64,000 nucleotides of DNA from Gammaproteobacteria bacterium (GTDB lineage Bacteria; Pseudomonadota; Gammaproteobacteria; SZUA-229). The stretch is taken from the NCBI GenBank assembly GCA_015488885.1, contig WFMW01000018.1, forward strand, positions 1 through 64,000, in the 5' to 3' direction. The notes beneath the pieces were generated by a model. It saw only the letters and a program-made list of their open reading frames with translations, made no database searches and was not told the DNA's origin. The translations under genes were made by a program, and so were the position numbers. Positions 62,803-64,000 of this stretch are shown piece by piece (within the stretch, counting starts at the first letter, position 1; the number at the start of each line of letters is the position of its first letter).

Positions 62803-63271
62803 CGATATAACTGTAGCCGGCTTCCTGTAACTGCATAATATCATCCACCCCGACCGGTACAACCATAGCCATATCCAGCAAATCAATTTTTTTCCAGCCC
62901 AATGATTTCATCGTGTTCGCGCAGGCGTGGAATTCAACCCCATACATGTCCAGTGACTGTACCCTTTGCTGATGAATTTTTTTTACCGGAAAAGTTGGGT
63001 TTTCACCAAGTAGTTGCAGACCAGGCCCAAAAGCAGCAACTACCACCTGTATATCATCGCCGTATTTTCTAATCATTTCGCCGACTGAAAATAGAATGTG
63101 GTTAAAATAGTCGTTGTCGGCCTTATTACACTGGTAAACCACCTGATGCGTGCTTCTGGTTTCAAAACGGTCATCAGTATTACCAGCCTGAGCCGCTTTT
63201 GATACCAGCCCGATACCACCCAGCCCCAGCAGAGAAACAAAACGACGACGAAATTTATTATGTGAATGCAT
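62795..63271 (-). CDS. Exported DsrE-like protein with twin-arginine-like signal
   Basis: 158 aa from the ATG at 63271 (GGGAG six bases upstream; an in-frame TTG further up overlaps that site). The N-terminus KFRRRFVSLLGLGGIGLVSK resembles a Tat signal. The mature domain is DsrE-like: VVYQCNKADNDYFNHILFSV, IQVVVAAFGPGLQLLGE and the conserved Cys in GVEFHACANTMKSLGW. DsrE relatives carry sulfur as persulfide; here a periplasmic thiol role is inferred. Confidence 0.85.
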   Translation of the reverse strand: MHSHNKFRRRFVSLLGLGGIGLVSKAAQAGNTDDRFETRSTHQVVYQCNKADNDYFNHILFSVGEMIRKYGDDIQVVVAAFGPGLQLLGENPTFPVKKIHQQRVQSLDMYGVEFHACANTMKSLGWKKIDLLDMAMVVPVGVDDIMQLQEAGYSYIAI

Positions 63272-63349
63272 CGCTACTCCCAACTATGTTAATGTTTACT
63301 GGTAAAATAAAATCATCCATTAATTTTTGATAACCCCATTAGATCCACT

Positions 63350-64000
63350 ATGTCTTTTTCAGCTTTCCTGTTGCACGATACCTTAAATGATGCCATCAAT
63401 AAAATGGGATTCAAACAGCCCACTGAAGTTCAGGCAGCCTGCCTGCCACCTGCGCTTGATTATAAAGATATACTGGTGAGCGCATCAACGGGTAGTGGCA
63501 AAACGCTGGCTTTTTTAATTCCCTTAATCCAGCATTTACTTGATGATACTACCGGAACTGGCAGCAGGATAAAAGCATTAATTCTAGTACCTACTCGTGA
63601 ACTCGGGCGACAGATAAATAAACAGGTTCAGTTATTAACGCAATTTACCAACCTGCACAGTGAACTTATTATGGGTGGTGAAGACCCAAAATATCAGCTT
63701 CTACGTCTAAAAAAACAAACACCGGATATTCTCATTGCGACCCCAGGTCGTTTGCTTGAACATATGTACCGCGAAACTATCGACCCCGGCAATATTCAGC
63801 TGCTGGTACTTGATGAAGCCGACCGCATGTTATCACTGGGCTTTATCGATCAGGTAAAGGAAATTATCGCTTACTGTAATCCACAGCGCCAGACCATGCT
63901 GTTTTCTGCCAGCCTCAATCATAAGCATTTCGAAAACCTGATCGAGCTGCTGCTCCATCAGCCTGAAAAAATTATTATTCATACCATCAGGCAAAAAAAT
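63350..64000 (+). CDS. DEAD-box RNA helicase, N-terminal part (cut by window edge)
   Basis: The first 217 codons are visible from the ATG at 63350. Q motif MGFKQPTEVQ, motif I SASTGSGKTLAF, Ia VPTRELGRQI, Ib ATPGRLLEH, motif II DEADRM and motif III as SAS (the usual form is SAT) are all present. It remodels RNA in the cytoplasm; whether it is SrmB- or RhlE-like needs the missing C-terminal half. Confidence 0.93.
   Translation, partial: MSFSAFLLHDTLNDAINKMGFKQPTEVQAACLPPALDYKDILVSASTGSGKTLAFLIPLIQHLLDDTTGTGSRIKALILVPTRELGRQINKQVQLLTQFTNLHSELIMGGEDPKYQLLRLKKQTPDILIATPGRLLEHMYRETIDPGNIQLLVLDEADRMLSLGFIDQVKEIIAYCNPQRQTMLFSASLNHKHFENLIELLLHQPEKIIIHTIRQKN

Overview
The window looks like chromosomal DNA of an AT-leaning gammaproteobacterium, probably free-living, respiratory and surface- or biofilm-associated. 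The gene content points there: a yciO / M50 / trpS / scpA / scpB / rluB block, rapA, a TIGR02647 protein, DUF1631, an RpfF-type DSF synthase, c-type cytochromes and an XrtA/PEP-CTERM-type exopolysaccharide (EPS) locus. I cannot fix the genus. There is no rRNA, no tRNA I could recognise, no CRISPR array and no intact transposase.

Layout. 1-6.2 kb: start of pyrG, a small unknown gene, a MITE-like element, rbgA/ylqF, maeB, and a divergent pair made of an acyl carrier protein and an RpfF-like DSF synthase followed by a small membrane protein. 6.3-11 kb: a complete FtrABCD-type ferrous iron uptake operon (P19, cupredoxin, FTR1 permease, polyferredoxin) with an OprB-like porin inserted and a Fur-box-like site in front. 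11.1-14.4 kb: a large secreted choice-of-anchor-L/GEVED protein preceded by four 19-bp tandem repeats. 14.4-19 kb: DUF1631 protein, SemiSWEET, AgcS symporter. 19-23 kb: a His-rich exported protein, a PepSY protein and a PhoP/PhoQ-like two-component system, then a choice-of-anchor-H surface protein. The same direct-repeat operator-like sequence lies in front of the first and last of these genes.

23-38.4 kb: methyltransferase, HDOD protein, several exported thioredoxin-fold proteins, cytochrome c4, mutarotase, a second MITE-like element, a Crp/Fnr regulator, a CnoX-like/pentapeptide-repeat pair, and a di-haem peroxidase translationally coupled to a DAHL-GAF-GAF-PAS-GGDEF-EAL protein. 38.4-45 kb: conserved housekeeping block (rluB, scpB, scpA, trpS, M50 protease, yciO, yciB, yciI). 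45-58 kb: regulatory and export half of an XrtA/PEP-CTERM EPS cluster (prsR, prsK, prsT, a BY-kinase-like protein, Wzz-like protein, outer-membrane barrel, Wza-like lipoprotein) that also carries a PAPS-synthetase-like gene. 58-64 kb: hipBA-like pair, rapA, an exported DsrE-like protein and the start of a DEAD-box helicase.

The most notable points are these. The PAPS-synthetase-like enzyme has an unorthodox sulfurylase active site and sits inside the EPS locus, where the neighbouring BY-kinase lacks its Walker A lysine. A two-component system is bracketed by two near-identical operator-like sequences. A peroxidase and a c-di-GMP enzyme are fused by start/stop overlap. At least thirteen short (12-19 bp) tandem duplications are present, and those inside genes are always multiples of three. 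All assignments rest on reading motifs by eye; no database search was run.
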